DNA from: Acinetobacter sp. ASP199
Lineage (GTDB): Bacteria > Pseudomonadota > Gammaproteobacteria > Pseudomonadales > Moraxellaceae
DNA length: 64,000 bases
Assembly (NCBI RefSeq): GCF_022700675.1
Contig: NZ_CP062182.1
Location: 2,294,001 to 2,358,000 of the forward strand
Direction: 5' to 3'
Of the stretch, positions 35,233 through 43,604 are shown in pieces. Position numbers and translations under genes: made by a program. Below the pieces are notes generated by a model. That model made no database searches. It saw only the letters and a list, made by a program, of their open reading frames with translations, and had not been told where the DNA came from. Each line of letters begins with the position of its first letter. Within the stretch, counting starts at the first letter, position 1.

Positions 35233-35380
35233 AGCCACCTCTTTGTTTTTATCTTTGTGCCTTGAAGATATGCATAAGCCGTACCAGTTCATTTAGTCTA
35301 GGGAAAGCAAATTGAATCGCTGCCCTAAAGATAGGAAATGCGCTATAATTATCCACCTTCTGTTTATACACCCGAGTTAT

Positions 35381-35803
35381 ATGGCGTATCGTCAACAAAG
35401 TGTATCGCTTGATCTTGACACCGACGTCACACATCAATGTGCGTTACACCACACCCGCGATCAGCATCTGATTGGAATTATTGAATTCAGCAAGCCGAGC
35501 TTTTTACTGCGCTGGCAGGATCTGGAATATTTCCGTCGTCGTACCGAAGAAATGTCGGTGATGCCATTCCCGGACTGCGTGAATGCGATGATTATTGATG
35601 TGCGTAATGTCGTAGCCTGGCTCGACAATGATGTGCCGATCATCCCATGGCGCTTACTGGAAGAAGAATGTCCGGTACGTCTGGTCGTGCCTGCTGAACG
35701 CCTCGAACATTATGCCGGTTTCTTTGAACCGACCTGGCTGACCTCTGATGTAGAGACAGCGATCCAGGAAATCCGTGACTTTATGGATATGTTTGTTCAC
35801 TAA
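35381..35803 (+). CDS. Conserved-looking small cytoplasmic protein of unknown function
   Basis: 140 residues from the ATG at 35381 (MAYRQQSVSLDLD), with GAGT upstream; an earlier in-frame Met at 35312 lies in poor-looking sequence. It has no signal peptide or membrane helix. The middle is compact and acidic/aromatic (GIIEFSKPSFLLRWQDLEYF, MIIDVRNVVAWLDND, TWLTSDVETAIQEIRDFMD). The alternation suggests an alpha/beta fold with some likeness to STAS-type proteins, but I would not assign it. It is followed by a clear terminator and is monocistronic. Confidence 0.65.
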   Translation: MAYRQQSVSLDLDTDVTHQCALHHTRDQHLIGIIEFSKPSFLLRWQDLEYFRRRTEEMSVMPFPDCVNAMIIDVRNVVAWLDNDVPIIPWRLLEEECPVRLVVPAERLEHYAGFFEPTWLTSDVETAIQEIRDFMDMFVH

Positions 35804-35814
35804 ACTTCAGTATG

Positions 35815-35843
35815 AAAAAAGCCTCCATGATGGAGGCTTTTTT
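35815..35843 (+). terminator. Terminator after the 140-residue protein gene
   Basis: A perfect stem AAAAAAGCCTCCA / TGGAGGCTTTTTT with T tract, 11 bp after the stop. Confidence 0.88.
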
Positions 35844-35846
35844 ATA

Positions 35847-36020
35847 GCTAGAACTTCCTTCTCCTTTTAGAAGGAGTTAGAGAGGTAAAAAGCTCCTCCC
35901 TTTTTTAAAGGGAGGTTGGGAGGGATTTTGATATATCAAATCCACCCCTTGCGCAGCAGTGCTGCTCACCTTTGTTAAAAGGGGGCTTTATTCCCTCTCC
36001 CAAAGAGAGAGGGAGTTCAA
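35847..36020. repeat. Composite intergenic hairpin repeat
   Basis: The stretch begins with CTTCCTTCTCCTTTTAGAAGGAG. At 35890-35929 lies a half-element, AAGCTCCTCCCTTTTTTAAA and onward, which when reverse-complemented matches the right half of the repeat at 62553-62652. A near-palindrome GGGATTTTGATATATCAAATCC links it to a second half (35938-35990) containing CCCCTTGCG, the perfect palindrome GCAGCAGTGCTGC and CACCTTTG. A final TCCCTCTCCCAAAGAGAGAGGGA hairpin follows. It fills the gap between two convergent genes and has no coding potential. Confidence 0.68.
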
Positions 36021-36023
36021 TTC

Positions 36024-36785
36024 TTACCAATAATTCTCGACTGCAATATTTCCTTCACCACGGCGGTTCATGGTCAAACCACGTGCTTTTAATGCTTCTT
36101 TGGTATCTTCCACCATATCCGGGTTACCGCAGAGCATGACATGGCTGGTTTCAGGATTAAGCTGTATACCTGCGGCCTTTTCCAGTTCACCATTTGCAAT
36201 CAGAATCGGTAGACGGTCATGCAGTGCCGCTTCAGGATCACGGGTAATAATTGGAATAAATTTAAAGCCGCTATGTCCTTCACCAAAGCTTTCTGCAATT
36301 TCCTGAATACGTTCCACATAGGCCAGTTCAGCTTGCGTGCGCACGCTATAAACCAGATTAATTTGCTTATAGTTATTCCAGGTTTCAAAGTCTTGCAGCA
36401 TAGATAGGAATGGCGCCAAGCCTGTGCCTGTTCCCAGTAACCATAAATCTTGTGGTAATGGTAACTGGTAACGTGCCAGGGTCAGATAGCCATAAGGAAT
36501 TTTTTCCAGATGGAGTTCATCACCTACTTTAAGGTATTGTAAATTCGAGGTAAATTTACCTTCAGGCACGACAATTGAGAAAAATTCCAGAGTTTCATCG
36601 AAAGGCGATGACACCACCGAATATGCCCGAACGACCAGCTCATCTCCTACCTTCAAGCCAATACGCGCAAACTGTCCTGCGGTAAACTTGAAATGTGCAG
36701 GTCTGGTCATGGTGAAACTAAACAGCGTATTGGTCCAACGGTGTACAGATAAAACCTTTTCTAGGCTAAATTTTTCAATAGACAT
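36024..36785 (-). CDS. fpr: Ferredoxin--NADP+ reductase
   Basis: 253 residues, the size of bacterial Fpr. The FAD-binding segment is VVRAYSVVSSPFDE (near 51-64). The NADP-binding loop is LLGTGTGLAPFLSML, with a later HVMLCGNPDMVEDT, and the C-terminus ends ENYW. The soluble flavoprotein moves electrons between NADPH and ferredoxin or flavodoxin and is often induced by oxidative stress. It lies divergent, 85 bp from a LysR-family gene, an arrangement known from Pseudomonas fpr and finR. That 85-bp gap should hold the regulator's operator. Confidence 0.92.
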   Translation of the reverse strand: MSIEKFSLEKVLSVHRWTNTLFSFTMTRPAHFKFTAGQFARIGLKVGDELVVRAYSVVSSPFDETLEFFSIVVPEGKFTSNLQYLKVGDELHLEKIPYGYLTLARYQLPLPQDLWLLGTGTGLAPFLSMLQDFETWNNYKQINLVYSVRTQAELAYVERIQEIAESFGEGHSGFKFIPIITRDPEAALHDRLPILIANGELEKAAGIQLNPETSHVMLCGNPDMVEDTKEALKARGLTMNRRGEGNIAVENYW

Positions 36786-36870
36786 GATTCAAACGTGGCA
36801 TCAAAGACTATGCTCATGGTAGCATGACAGCATAATTTATTAATATTTTTTAAATGTTAAGGCTCTATTC

Positions 36871-37749
36871 ATGCGCATGACTCTACGCCAGTTGGCTGTT
36901 TTTGTAGCAGTTGCTCAAGAAGGTACCGTCACCAAAGCCAGTGATGCAGTCAAACTCACCCAAAGTGCGGCGAGTATGGCTTTAGCAGATTTAGAAGATG
37001 GTCTTGGTGCGCCTTTATTCGACCGTCTGGGCAAGCGTTTACAGCTCAATGACTTAGGTCGTTTTCTTCTCCCGCAAGCGCTTGAAATTCTTGGTCGCTG
37101 TGATGCTTTTGAACAGGCAGCCAAAGGTGAATTGCAAAGTATTGACCTGCGTCTCGGTGCGACCCTAACTATTTCTGACTATCTGATGCCGGACCTGATG
37201 GCGGATTTTCTGAAAATCCAGCCACAGGCACACTTGCAACTTCAGGTGGGTAATACCCGCCAGATGATTGAAGCTGTGAACCAGTTCCAGCTGGATCTTG
37301 CGCTGATTGAAGGTTCCTGTCACTTGCCACAGCTGCAATGTATCCACTGGCGTGATGATGAACTCGCAGTCTGCTGTGCTCCAGATCATCCACTTGCTCA
37401 GTTAAACCGTCCACTGACTGCAGAAGACTTCAAAACTGTAGAGTGGATTCTGCGTGAAGAAGGTTCAGGAACGCGTGAAGTTTTTGACAATGCCATTCTA
37501 CAAGATGTTCCAGATGCCAATATCCGTCTAACACTCGGTCATAACGAGGCAATCCTGAAGATTGTTGCGGGTGGCTTAGGTATGTCATGTATTTCTAAAC
37601 TGGCAATTGAACCATTGCGTGAGAAAGGCCAGTTAGTGGTCCTTAATACACCATTCTGGTCCCTGACCCGTCCATTGTTTATGCTGGTACATCGTCAAAA
37701 GTACCAAGGGCCAGGTTTAAAAGCTTTTATGAAATTCTGTGAAGCCTAA
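36871..37749 (+). CDS. LysR-family regulator divergent from fpr (FinR-like)
   Basis: 292 residues. The N-terminal winged helix-turn-helix (about 3-62) starts MRMTLRQLAVFVAVAQEGTV and includes LTQSAASMALADLEDGLG. The remainder is a LysR effector-binding domain (about 88-290), with LRLGATLTISDYLMPDLM at its start and AILKIVAGGLGMSCISK later. LysR proteins usually control the divergent neighbour, so fpr is the likely target. In Pseudomonas putida FinR does this in response to oxidants. Orthology to FinR is inferred from position and general likeness. Confidence 0.82.
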   Translation: MRMTLRQLAVFVAVAQEGTVTKASDAVKLTQSAASMALADLEDGLGAPLFDRLGKRLQLNDLGRFLLPQALEILGRCDAFEQAAKGELQSIDLRLGATLTISDYLMPDLMADFLKIQPQAHLQLQVGNTRQMIEAVNQFQLDLALIEGSCHLPQLQCIHWRDDELAVCCAPDHPLAQLNRPLTAEDFKTVEWILREEGSGTREVFDNAILQDVPDANIRLTLGHNEAILKIVAGGLGMSCISKLAIEPLREKGQLVVLNTPFWSLTRPLFMLVHRQKYQGPGLKAFMKFCEA

Positions 37750-37765
37750 ATTTCTGTTTAAATAC

Positions 37766-37790
37766 AAAAGCGCCTAAAGGCGCTTTTTTA
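37766..37790. terminator. Bidirectional terminator between the LysR gene and the CSD gene
   Basis: The stem AAAGCGCC / GGCGCTTT around TAAA, with A and T runs on either side, sits between the convergent stops. Confidence 0.85.
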
Positions 37791-38372
37791 TTACCAGCGG
37801 GAATCATTTTCACATGGGATACCATCACCATCCCCATCCATTTTAGTATTTGGACAGTTTTGCACAAAGTATAAAGCCTCTTCATATGACCCCATTTGAC
37901 TACAATGCTGTCGTCCATCACAGCTAAAGTTCTGCTGTACGTGTGGTTCTTCAACTATACGCTGTACTTCTACTGTCGGTGCTTTACTACTTTGCCAGTC
38001 CTGATATTTGTTATAGACCGCATAGGCTAAGCCAAGAATAATCAAAATTCCTATGTAGCTTGTGAAGTTGTTTTTCTTCTCTTGAGTATGTTGACGCTGA
38101 CGACTAACACGTGGCTTATTTTGTAGTGCTCGGGATTGTGGCGTATGTCGAGGGGTTTCTGTTTTAAGATCCAAACGTACAATATTGTCCGCTTTAAACT
38201 TGTCTCCATCCTGCACTTTACGGAATTTTAAACTTTCCCCAACTTTTGGTGGTACATTTTTATTTGGAAAGTCTTTAATATGAAAGAATAAGTCCTTTGA
38301 CTCTCCTACGATTTCAATAAAACCAAAACCTCGTTCTTCGTTATAGGTCTTGATCTTCCCCTCTAAAAACAT
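37791..38372 (-). CDS. Cold-shock domain - TM - Excalibur domain protein
   Basis: 193 residues in three parts. Residues 1-70 form a cold-shock domain with both RNA-binding motifs (RGFGFIEI and DLFFHIKDF). After a basic, disordered stretch (about 75-102) comes a membrane helix (about 103-122, SYIGILIILGLAYAVY). The C-terminus (about 148-193) is an Excalibur-type calcium-binding module, with CDGRQHCSQMGSYEEALYF, four cysteines in all and the DGDGDGIPCEN loop. An RNA- or DNA-binding face would therefore be cytoplasmic and a Ca-binding face periplasmic. It is the last of three tandem CSD genes. Role unknown. Confidence 0.78.
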   Translation of the reverse strand: MFLEGKIKTYNEERGFGFIEIVGESKDLFFHIKDFPNKNVPPKVGESLKFRKVQDGDKFKADNIVRLDLKTETPRHTPQSRALQNKPRVSRQRQHTQEKKNNFTSYIGILIILGLAYAVYNKYQDWQSSKAPTVEVQRIVEEPHVQQNFSCDGRQHCSQMGSYEEALYFVQNCPNTKMDGDGDGIPCENDSRW

Positions 38373-38435
38373 AATTCACTCTATTGTTTGATATTTTTAG
38401 TAATTGTATTCAAAAAATGATGAAAATCCTAAAAA

Positions 38436-38462
38436 TAAAAAAGCACCTCAAGGCGCTTTTTT
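38436..38462 (-). terminator. Terminator after the second CSD gene
   Basis: AAAAAAGCACC / GGCGCTTTTTT with one mismatch around TCAA, 14 bp past the stop on the minus strand. Confidence 0.78.
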
Positions 38463-38475
38463 ATTGATTCTGCAT

Positions 38476-39216
38476 TTAGTCTTTTTTTATCCAACGAATA
38501 TCATTTTCACAAGGGATTCCATTACCGTTGTTATCCAGTCTCGCCCCACGGCAATGTTTTTGGAAATATAAAGCCTCTGAGTAGGTTCGCATTTCATGAC
38601 AAAATTTTCGTTCATCACATTTGAACTTTCCACTACTCGCAGGTTGTAAACCGTTTAATTTATCAATCCCTGCAGTTACTGTTGCAGAACGTTCTCTCAC
38701 TGTACCATAAACCTTAGCATCCAAATTCCGTCTAGCCTCTTCGGATAAACCCGGTTCAGCAATCTCACCTAATTCTGCCCTTTGCTGTTCGATCGCTTGT
38801 TGTTGCACTAACTGGAATTGCTGGGTTTTATTCTGTTGAAATTCTTGGAAGGTACTGCTTATCGCATATACAAGTAAGGCCAAGCTCAAAACACATATAG
38901 CAATCGCACCCATCCAAATTTGCTTACGCTTGGATTTTGGCTGTTCCAGATACAGCATAGATAAGTGATGCTGAATCGCTTTTAACTTTGCTTTATAGCC
39001 TGGAGTTACCTGAATCTCAGGACGAGTAATATCACTTGCAAACAAATTCCCATCTTTATCATTTAAAGTGAAACTGAGCTTTTCACCTACATTTGGCAGA
39101 ATATAACCTAGAGGAAGATCAATCTGACGATACAGAATTTCAGGATAGCCTTCGGTATAGATATATCCGCGGCGCTGGTGCGCGTTAAAACTGATAATTT
39201 CCCCATTTAATTGCAT
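38476..39216 (-). CDS. Degenerate cold-shock-like domain - TM - Excalibur domain protein
   Basis: 246 residues, a paralogue of the neighbouring gene. Residues 1-68 keep the shape of a cold-shock domain, but the first motif reads RRGYIYTEG and the second ILYRQIDL, so key aromatic RNA-contact residues are changed. A membrane helix lies at about 100-120. A Q/E-rich coiled-coil stretch (about 121-160) follows. The Excalibur module at the C-terminus has CDERKFCHEMRTYSEALYF and DNNGNGIPCEND. The gene begins with the same kind of leader (ATAGAGT before the start) as its paralogue, which points to tandem duplication. Confidence 0.72.
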   Translation of the reverse strand: MQLNGEIISFNAHQRRGYIYTEGYPEILYRQIDLPLGYILPNVGEKLSFTLNDKDGNLFASDITRPEIQVTPGYKAKLKAIQHHLSMLYLEQPKSKRKQIWMGAIAICVLSLALLVYAISSTFQEFQQNKTQQFQLVQQQAIEQQRAELGEIAEPGLSEEARRNLDAKVYGTVRERSATVTAGIDKLNGLQPASSGKFKCDERKFCHEMRTYSEALYFQKHCRGARLDNNGNGIPCENDIRWIKKD

Positions 39217-39253
39217 AAGCTACTCTATTATTTCTTGTTTTGCTTATTGTAAT

Positions 39254-39280
39254 AAAAAAGAGGCCCTAAAGCCCCTTTTC
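39254..39280 (-). terminator. Terminator after the small CSD gene
   Basis: AAAAGAGGC / GCCCCTTTT pairing imperfectly around CCTAAA, 23 bp past the stop on the minus strand. A weaker but plausible terminator. Confidence 0.65.
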
Positions 39281-39302
39281 AGTTTAGATCGAAAATAAAA
39301 AA

Positions 39303-39596
39303 TTAACGTTTTAAGTTAGATAATAATTCTGAAGTGATTGAGGTATTTACAGCGACAGCCTTGGCTTTTTTCGCTTTCTTGGATTTATCTTCAACACGTT
39401 CAATTTTAATGGCTTTGTACTTATCGCCATTTTTGACCACGTTAAATTTTACCCGATCATGACGTTTTGGTTCTTGGCCATCTGCTGGAAAATCCGAAAT
39501 ATGGAAAAATACATCTCCTTCAGCACAACCAATAAAACCAAAGCCTTTTTCAGAATTATATTGTTTTACCTTACCTAGATATTGTTCGTTGCTCAT
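39303..39596 (-). CDS. Small cold-shock domain protein with basic tail
   Basis: 97 residues. A complete cold-shock domain (about 5-70) has both RNA-binding motifs intact (KGFGFIGCAEG and DVFFHISDF). A lysine-rich tail (KSKKAKKAKAVA) follows. It has no membrane helix and no Excalibur module, unlike its two downstream neighbours. The likely role is nucleic-acid chaperone activity in the cytoplasm. It is separated from the next CSD gene by a terminator, so the three may be expressed independently. Confidence 0.8.
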   Translation of the reverse strand: MSNEQYLGKVKQYNSEKGFGFIGCAEGDVFFHISDFPADGQEPKRHDRVKFNVVKNGDKYKAIKIERVEDKSKKAKKAKAVAVNTSITSELLSNLKR

Positions 39597-39634
39597 CTGC
39601 TTACCCTAAATCTTACAGCTATAGATCAGTATAT

Positions 39635-39662
39635 AAAAAAGAGGCTATAAAAGCCCCTTTCC
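39635..39662 (-). terminator. Terminator of upp
   Basis: AAAAAGAGGCT / AGCCCCTTT around ATAAA, close behind the upp stop on the minus strand. Confidence 0.7.
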
Positions 39663-39678
39663 TGTTCATCTTCAAAAA

Positions 39679-40314
39679 TTAATCTTTTTGAACTGAACCA
39701 AAAATCTTGTCACCCGCATCGCCAAGACCCGGAACGATATAACCATGTTCGTTCAAGCCATTATCAACCGCAGCCGTGAAGATCACTACATCTGGATGTG
39801 CTTCTTCAACACGTTTAATGCCTTCAGGTGCAGCTACCAGGACCATCACACGAATGTCTTTACAGCCACTTGCTTTCAATACATCAATCGCAGCCACCAA
39901 AGAAGAACCTGTAGCCAGCATTGGATCGATAATCATCGCAATACGGTTTTGTACGTCTGGTACCAGTTTTTTATAGTAAGTACGTGCTTCTAAAGTTTCT
40001 TCATCACGCTCAAGACCTAATACAGATACTTTAGCGCTAGGAATCAGGTTCAGGAAGCCATCCAGCATACCAATACCGGCACGCAGAATTGGCACTACTG
40101 TAATTTTCTTACCAGCAATACGCTCTACAGTGACTGAGCCGTTCCAACCATCAATTTCATGTTCAACAACAGGAAGATCTTTAGTCGCTTCATAAGTCAA
40201 AAGCATGGTTACTTCTTGAGCCAGCTCACGGAAGTTCTTGGTACTGATGTTTGCACGACGAAGTAAACCGAGCTTATGTCGGATTAAAGGATGACGGATT
40301 TCATGGATTGCCAC
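39679..40314 (-). CDS. upp: Uracil phosphoribosyltransferase
   Basis: 211 residues, standard for UPRT. The PRPP-binding region is [23 protein letters not shown], and the uracil-binding C-terminus reads [25 protein letters not shown]. The N-terminus has [18 protein letters not shown]. The soluble enzyme makes UMP from uracil and PRPP in pyrimidine salvage. It is monocistronic, with its own terminator and with the nuo operon terminator on the other side. Confidence 0.97.
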   Translation of the reverse strand: MAIHEIRHPLIRHKLGLLRRANISTKNFRELAQEVTMLLTYEATKDLPVVEHEIDGWNGSVTVERIAGKKITVVPILRAGIGMLDGFLNLIPSAKVSVLGLERDEETLEARTYYKKLVPDVQNRIAMIIDPMLATGSSLVAAIDVLKASGCKDIRVMVLVAAPEGIKRVEEAHPDVVIFTAAVDNGLNEHGYIVPGLGDAGDKIFGSVQKD

Positions 40315-40383
40315 GGGAGAACACCTAAAAGGTTGAAAATAAATTGCTGCTTATTATAAAGCGATTTTTGTTTTTATATAAAT

Positions 40384-40414
40384 AAAAAAGCCCCCTATGA
40401 AGGAGGCTTTTTTT
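40384..40414 (-). terminator. Terminator of the nuo operon
   Basis: AAAAAAGCCCCCT / AGGAGGCTTTTTT around ATGA, about 28 bp past the nuoN stop on the minus strand. It ends the 15-kb operon. Confidence 0.85.
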
Positions 40415-40441
40415 GTAATAACGTTCTAATCTTTCGATTGA

Positions 40442-41986
40442 TTAGTTATAACCACTTTGAACCAAAGTGAAAATAAACTGCTGAAGCTCAGGTGAGATTG
40501 CAAAGAAAGCAAACTTAGAGAATGCAATCATTGGATCTGGGTAAACACCTAGAATCAGTACCAGTGCAGCCACTGCCAACACCATGATACCACCCACTTT
40601 TTGACCCCAGTGATTTACAGCGTCAAGACGAGGGGTTTCTGGCGGAGTCATATACATTACTACCATTACACGCAGGTAGTAGTACAGACCAATACCTGAA
40701 CCAATGATCACCATGGCAGCAAGGAACCAAGACTCGCCCGCTACCGCAGTTTTCACCACCAGGAACTTACCGATAAAGCCCGCTGTTAATGGAATACCCG
40801 CTAGAGACAACATCATCACAGTTAATACAGCAGTCAATACTGGACGGCGCCAGAACAGACCACGGTACTCAGCCAGACTACCTGCTTCATCCGTGTTGTT
40901 ATACGGACTAGACATCAGGGTTACCACACCGAATGCACCGATTGTAGTCAACACATAAGTGATGATATAAACGTTCACGCTTTCAAATGTTGCGAAGCCC
41001 TGGACTTGCAGGAAGTCAGAGTTACGTGCAGAAACGATGGCAACTAGTACATAACCGAAGTGAGCAATTGAAGAGTATGCAAGGATACGTTTCAAGTTCA
41101 CCTGTTTCACTGCCAGCAAGTTACCAGCAAGAATAGAAAGCACTGCAAGGATCGTAATGATGGTTACGAAGCTGTCTGCCAGAATTAAACCTGAAGACAA
41201 TACATAACGCACGAACAGACCCAACATTGCCACTTTTGCAACAGTCGCGAGGAAAGTTGCAACTGGTGATGGAGCACCTGCATATACGTCTGGTGTCCAC
41301 TTGTGGAATGGTGCAAGCGATAATTTGAATGCCACAGCAAAGACAATTAACGCAAGACCGATGACCACAGCTGGCTGGCTAAATGCAGAGAACATTTTGC
41401 CTGGTTCAGCAGTGAAGTTCAGCGTACCTGTGAAAGCATAGATGTACGCCATACCCATCAGCAGCATTGCAGATGCAGTTGCTGACAATACAAGGTATTT
41501 CACACCCGCTTCAAGCGACTGAGAACGTTGATGTGTATACGCCAACAAGCCGTAAACCGGAATCGACATTAACTCAAGGCTGATGAAGAATGAAGCATAA
41601 TGTGTGCTCGCAACCATCAACATTGCACCCGCAACCGAACACAACATCAAGATGTAGAGTTCTTCGCGGTTGTCTTTATAGCTATCAATATACGCATGTG
41701 ACAATGTGCTACACGCAAGTGCAGCCACAATGATCACAAATTGGTACAGCATCGTAAACGGATCTACGATAAACAGGTTCATCACGTTGGCAGGTGCAAA
41801 TTTACCCGCCAACAGGACGAAGATCATATATAACGCAGCCAGGTTTAAACCAATAACTGTCGTAGTCGCAACCAGGTTGTGGTTACGCTTAACTGCTGTC
41901 ACCAGCATTGCAACGATCGCAGTCAATGCCACGATCATCACAGGTGCTAGGGGCATAAGCTCAGAAAAAGACATTGTGAAGTTCAT
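40442..41986 (-). CDS. nuoN: NADH-quinone oxidoreductase subunit N
   Basis: 514 residues, about 14 membrane helices, an antiporter-like proton-pumping subunit of complex I. Typical segments are SFFISLELMSIPVYGLLAY near the first half-channel lysine region and FKLSLAPFHKWTPDVYAGAPSPV with the conserved lysine and histidine of the proton path. Last gene of the operon, three bases after nuoM. Inner membrane. Confidence 0.96.
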   Translation of the reverse strand: MNFTMSFSELMPLAPVMIVALTAIVAMLVTAVKRNHNLVATTTVIGLNLAALYMIFVLLAGKFAPANVMNLFIVDPFTMLYQFVIIVAALACSTLSHAYIDSYKDNREELYILMLCSVAGAMLMVASTHYASFFISLELMSIPVYGLLAYTHQRSQSLEAGVKYLVLSATASAMLLMGMAYIYAFTGTLNFTAEPGKMFSAFSQPAVVIGLALIVFAVAFKLSLAPFHKWTPDVYAGAPSPVATFLATVAKVAMLGLFVRYVLSSGLILADSFVTIITILAVLSILAGNLLAVKQVNLKRILAYSSIAHFGYVLVAIVSARNSDFLQVQGFATFESVNVYIITYVLTTIGAFGVVTLMSSPYNNTDEAGSLAEYRGLFWRRPVLTAVLTVMMLSLAGIPLTAGFIGKFLVVKTAVAGESWFLAAMVIIGSGIGLYYYLRVMVVMYMTPPETPRLDAVNHWGQKVGGIMVLAVAALVLILGVYPDPMIAFSKFAFFAISPELQQFIFTLVQSGYN

Positions 41987-41989
41987 GGC

Positions 41990-43603
41990 TTATTGGATCT
42001 CCACATTTTCAGCTGAAACGGCAGCTTGCTGCACAGCATCAACTGCTTCAGACACAGGAATGTAGCTATTTGCTAACCACGCCATGCTTGAGTTTGAAAT
42101 ATCAAGGAAGCTTTGTGGGTATAGACCAAGCCATACTAGACCAAGCGCACAGATCAACAGGATTACCACTTCACGCGCATTCAGATCTTTCAGCGGATTC
42201 GTGTAATGCTGTTTTTGCTCTTCGTTTGGCGTACCAAACAGTGCCTTGTGAATCATAATCAGACCGTACAGACCAGCAAATACCAGACTGATTGCAGCAA
42301 GAATGGTGTAAGTCGGATATTGACCGAATGAACCCATCAGGATCAGGAATTCACCGATGAAGTTACCCAGACCAGGAATACCAACCAATGCTGCTACGAA
42401 GAACATCAGGAAGAATGCCAGGTACGGGAACTGACCACGCATACCACCCATCAGACGCATATCACGTGTATGAACACGTTCGTACACCTGACCACACATA
42501 ATGAACAATGCTGCAGATGACAGGCCGTGAGCCAGCATCATGATCATCAGACCCTGGAAGGTCAGTACATTACCTGCATAAAGTGCAAGTAAAACAAAGC
42601 CCATATGTGAAATAGAGGTGTAGGCCAACAGACGTTTCATATCTGTTTGCTGGAAAGCACACCATGCACCGTAGAAGATACCAATCAGACCAAGAATGAT
42701 CGCAATGTCGGCAAACTGTGCAGAAGCTGCCGGGAAGAACGGCATAACGAAACGCAGCAAACCGTACGCAGCAGTTTTAATCAGGATACCTGCAAGGTCA
42801 ACAGAACCCGCTGTTGGTGCTTGCGCATGTGCATCTGGTAACCAGCCATGTAGCGGGAATACTGGAAGTTTGACTGCAAAACCGATAAACATACAGATCA
42901 TGAAGGCATAAGCCAACGCTGGAACTTGTGTATCCAGTGTATTCGCCACACCTAACAGGAAGTTATAGTCGAAACGGATTTCGCCAGTCATTGAATAACC
43001 AGCAACCACCAGACCCAGGATACCAATCAGCATCACCAGACCAGCAACCTGTGTGTAAATGAAGAACTTGGTTGCAGCATATACACGTGACTTACCTTCT
43101 GCCCCTTTATGACCCCATAGTGCAATCAAGAAGTAGATTGGCACTAACATCATCTCCCAGAAGAAGAAGAACAGGAACAGGTCAATTGCCAGGAACACAC
43201 CAATTACGCCACCCAAAGACCATAAAAGGTTTAAGTGGAAGAAACCAACGTTTTTCTGAATCTCACCCCATGAACAGCCAACTGCCAATACACCGAGTAG
43301 TGCAGTCAAACCAACCATCAGTAAAGATAAACCATCCACTGCTAAGTGAATGTTAATGCCCAGGGTTTGAATCCAAGGCAATTTGAATTCAGCAGCCCAC
43401 GAAGGTGTAGCACCGCCTAATTCATAAACATAAGTACCGTTCTGCCAGAGAACCACGGTTAATACCAGAGTTACCAGCATCCCGATTAACGCGATATAAC
43501 GCGGTAGAGACTGGTCGAGCTTGTCGACCAACCAGCATACAAAACCTGCAATGAACGGAATGAGGATCAGAGCCGGCAAAATCATGTTGTTTGGAGCTTC
43601 CAT
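41990..43603 (-). CDS. nuoM: NADH-quinone oxidoreductase subunit M
   Basis: 537 residues, about 14 membrane helices, an antiporter-like subunit. Landmarks are FFFWEMMLVPIYFLIALWG with the conserved glutamate, and FAVKLPVFPLHGWLPDAHAQAPT with the proton-path lysine and histidine. It begins one base after the nuoL stop and is followed by nuoN after three bases. It contributes one proton-translocating channel of complex I. Confidence 0.97.
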   Translation of the reverse strand: MEAPNNMILPALILIPFIAGFVCWLVDKLDQSLPRYIALIGMLVTLVLTVVLWQNGTYVYELGGATPSWAAEFKLPWIQTLGINIHLAVDGLSLLMVGLTALLGVLAVGCSWGEIQKNVGFFHLNLLWSLGGVIGVFLAIDLFLFFFFWEMMLVPIYFLIALWGHKGAEGKSRVYAATKFFIYTQVAGLVMLIGILGLVVAGYSMTGEIRFDYNFLLGVANTLDTQVPALAYAFMICMFIGFAVKLPVFPLHGWLPDAHAQAPTAGSVDLAGILIKTAAYGLLRFVMPFFPAASAQFADIAIILGLIGIFYGAWCAFQQTDMKRLLAYTSISHMGFVLLALYAGNVLTFQGLMIMMLAHGLSSAALFIMCGQVYERVHTRDMRLMGGMRGQFPYLAFFLMFFVAALVGIPGLGNFIGEFLILMGSFGQYPTYTILAAISLVFAGLYGLIMIHKALFGTPNEEQKQHYTNPLKDLNAREVVILLICALGLVWLGLYPQSFLDISNSSMAWLANSYIPVSEAVDAVQQAAVSAENVEIQ

Positions 43604-43604
43604 T

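Noticed and set aside
35050..35292. An 80-codon cysteine-rich frame covering the permease remnant
   Set aside because: Its first part is the N-terminal stub of the permease and the rest is the out-of-frame reading of the C-terminal part, so it is a product of the deletion rather than a gene.
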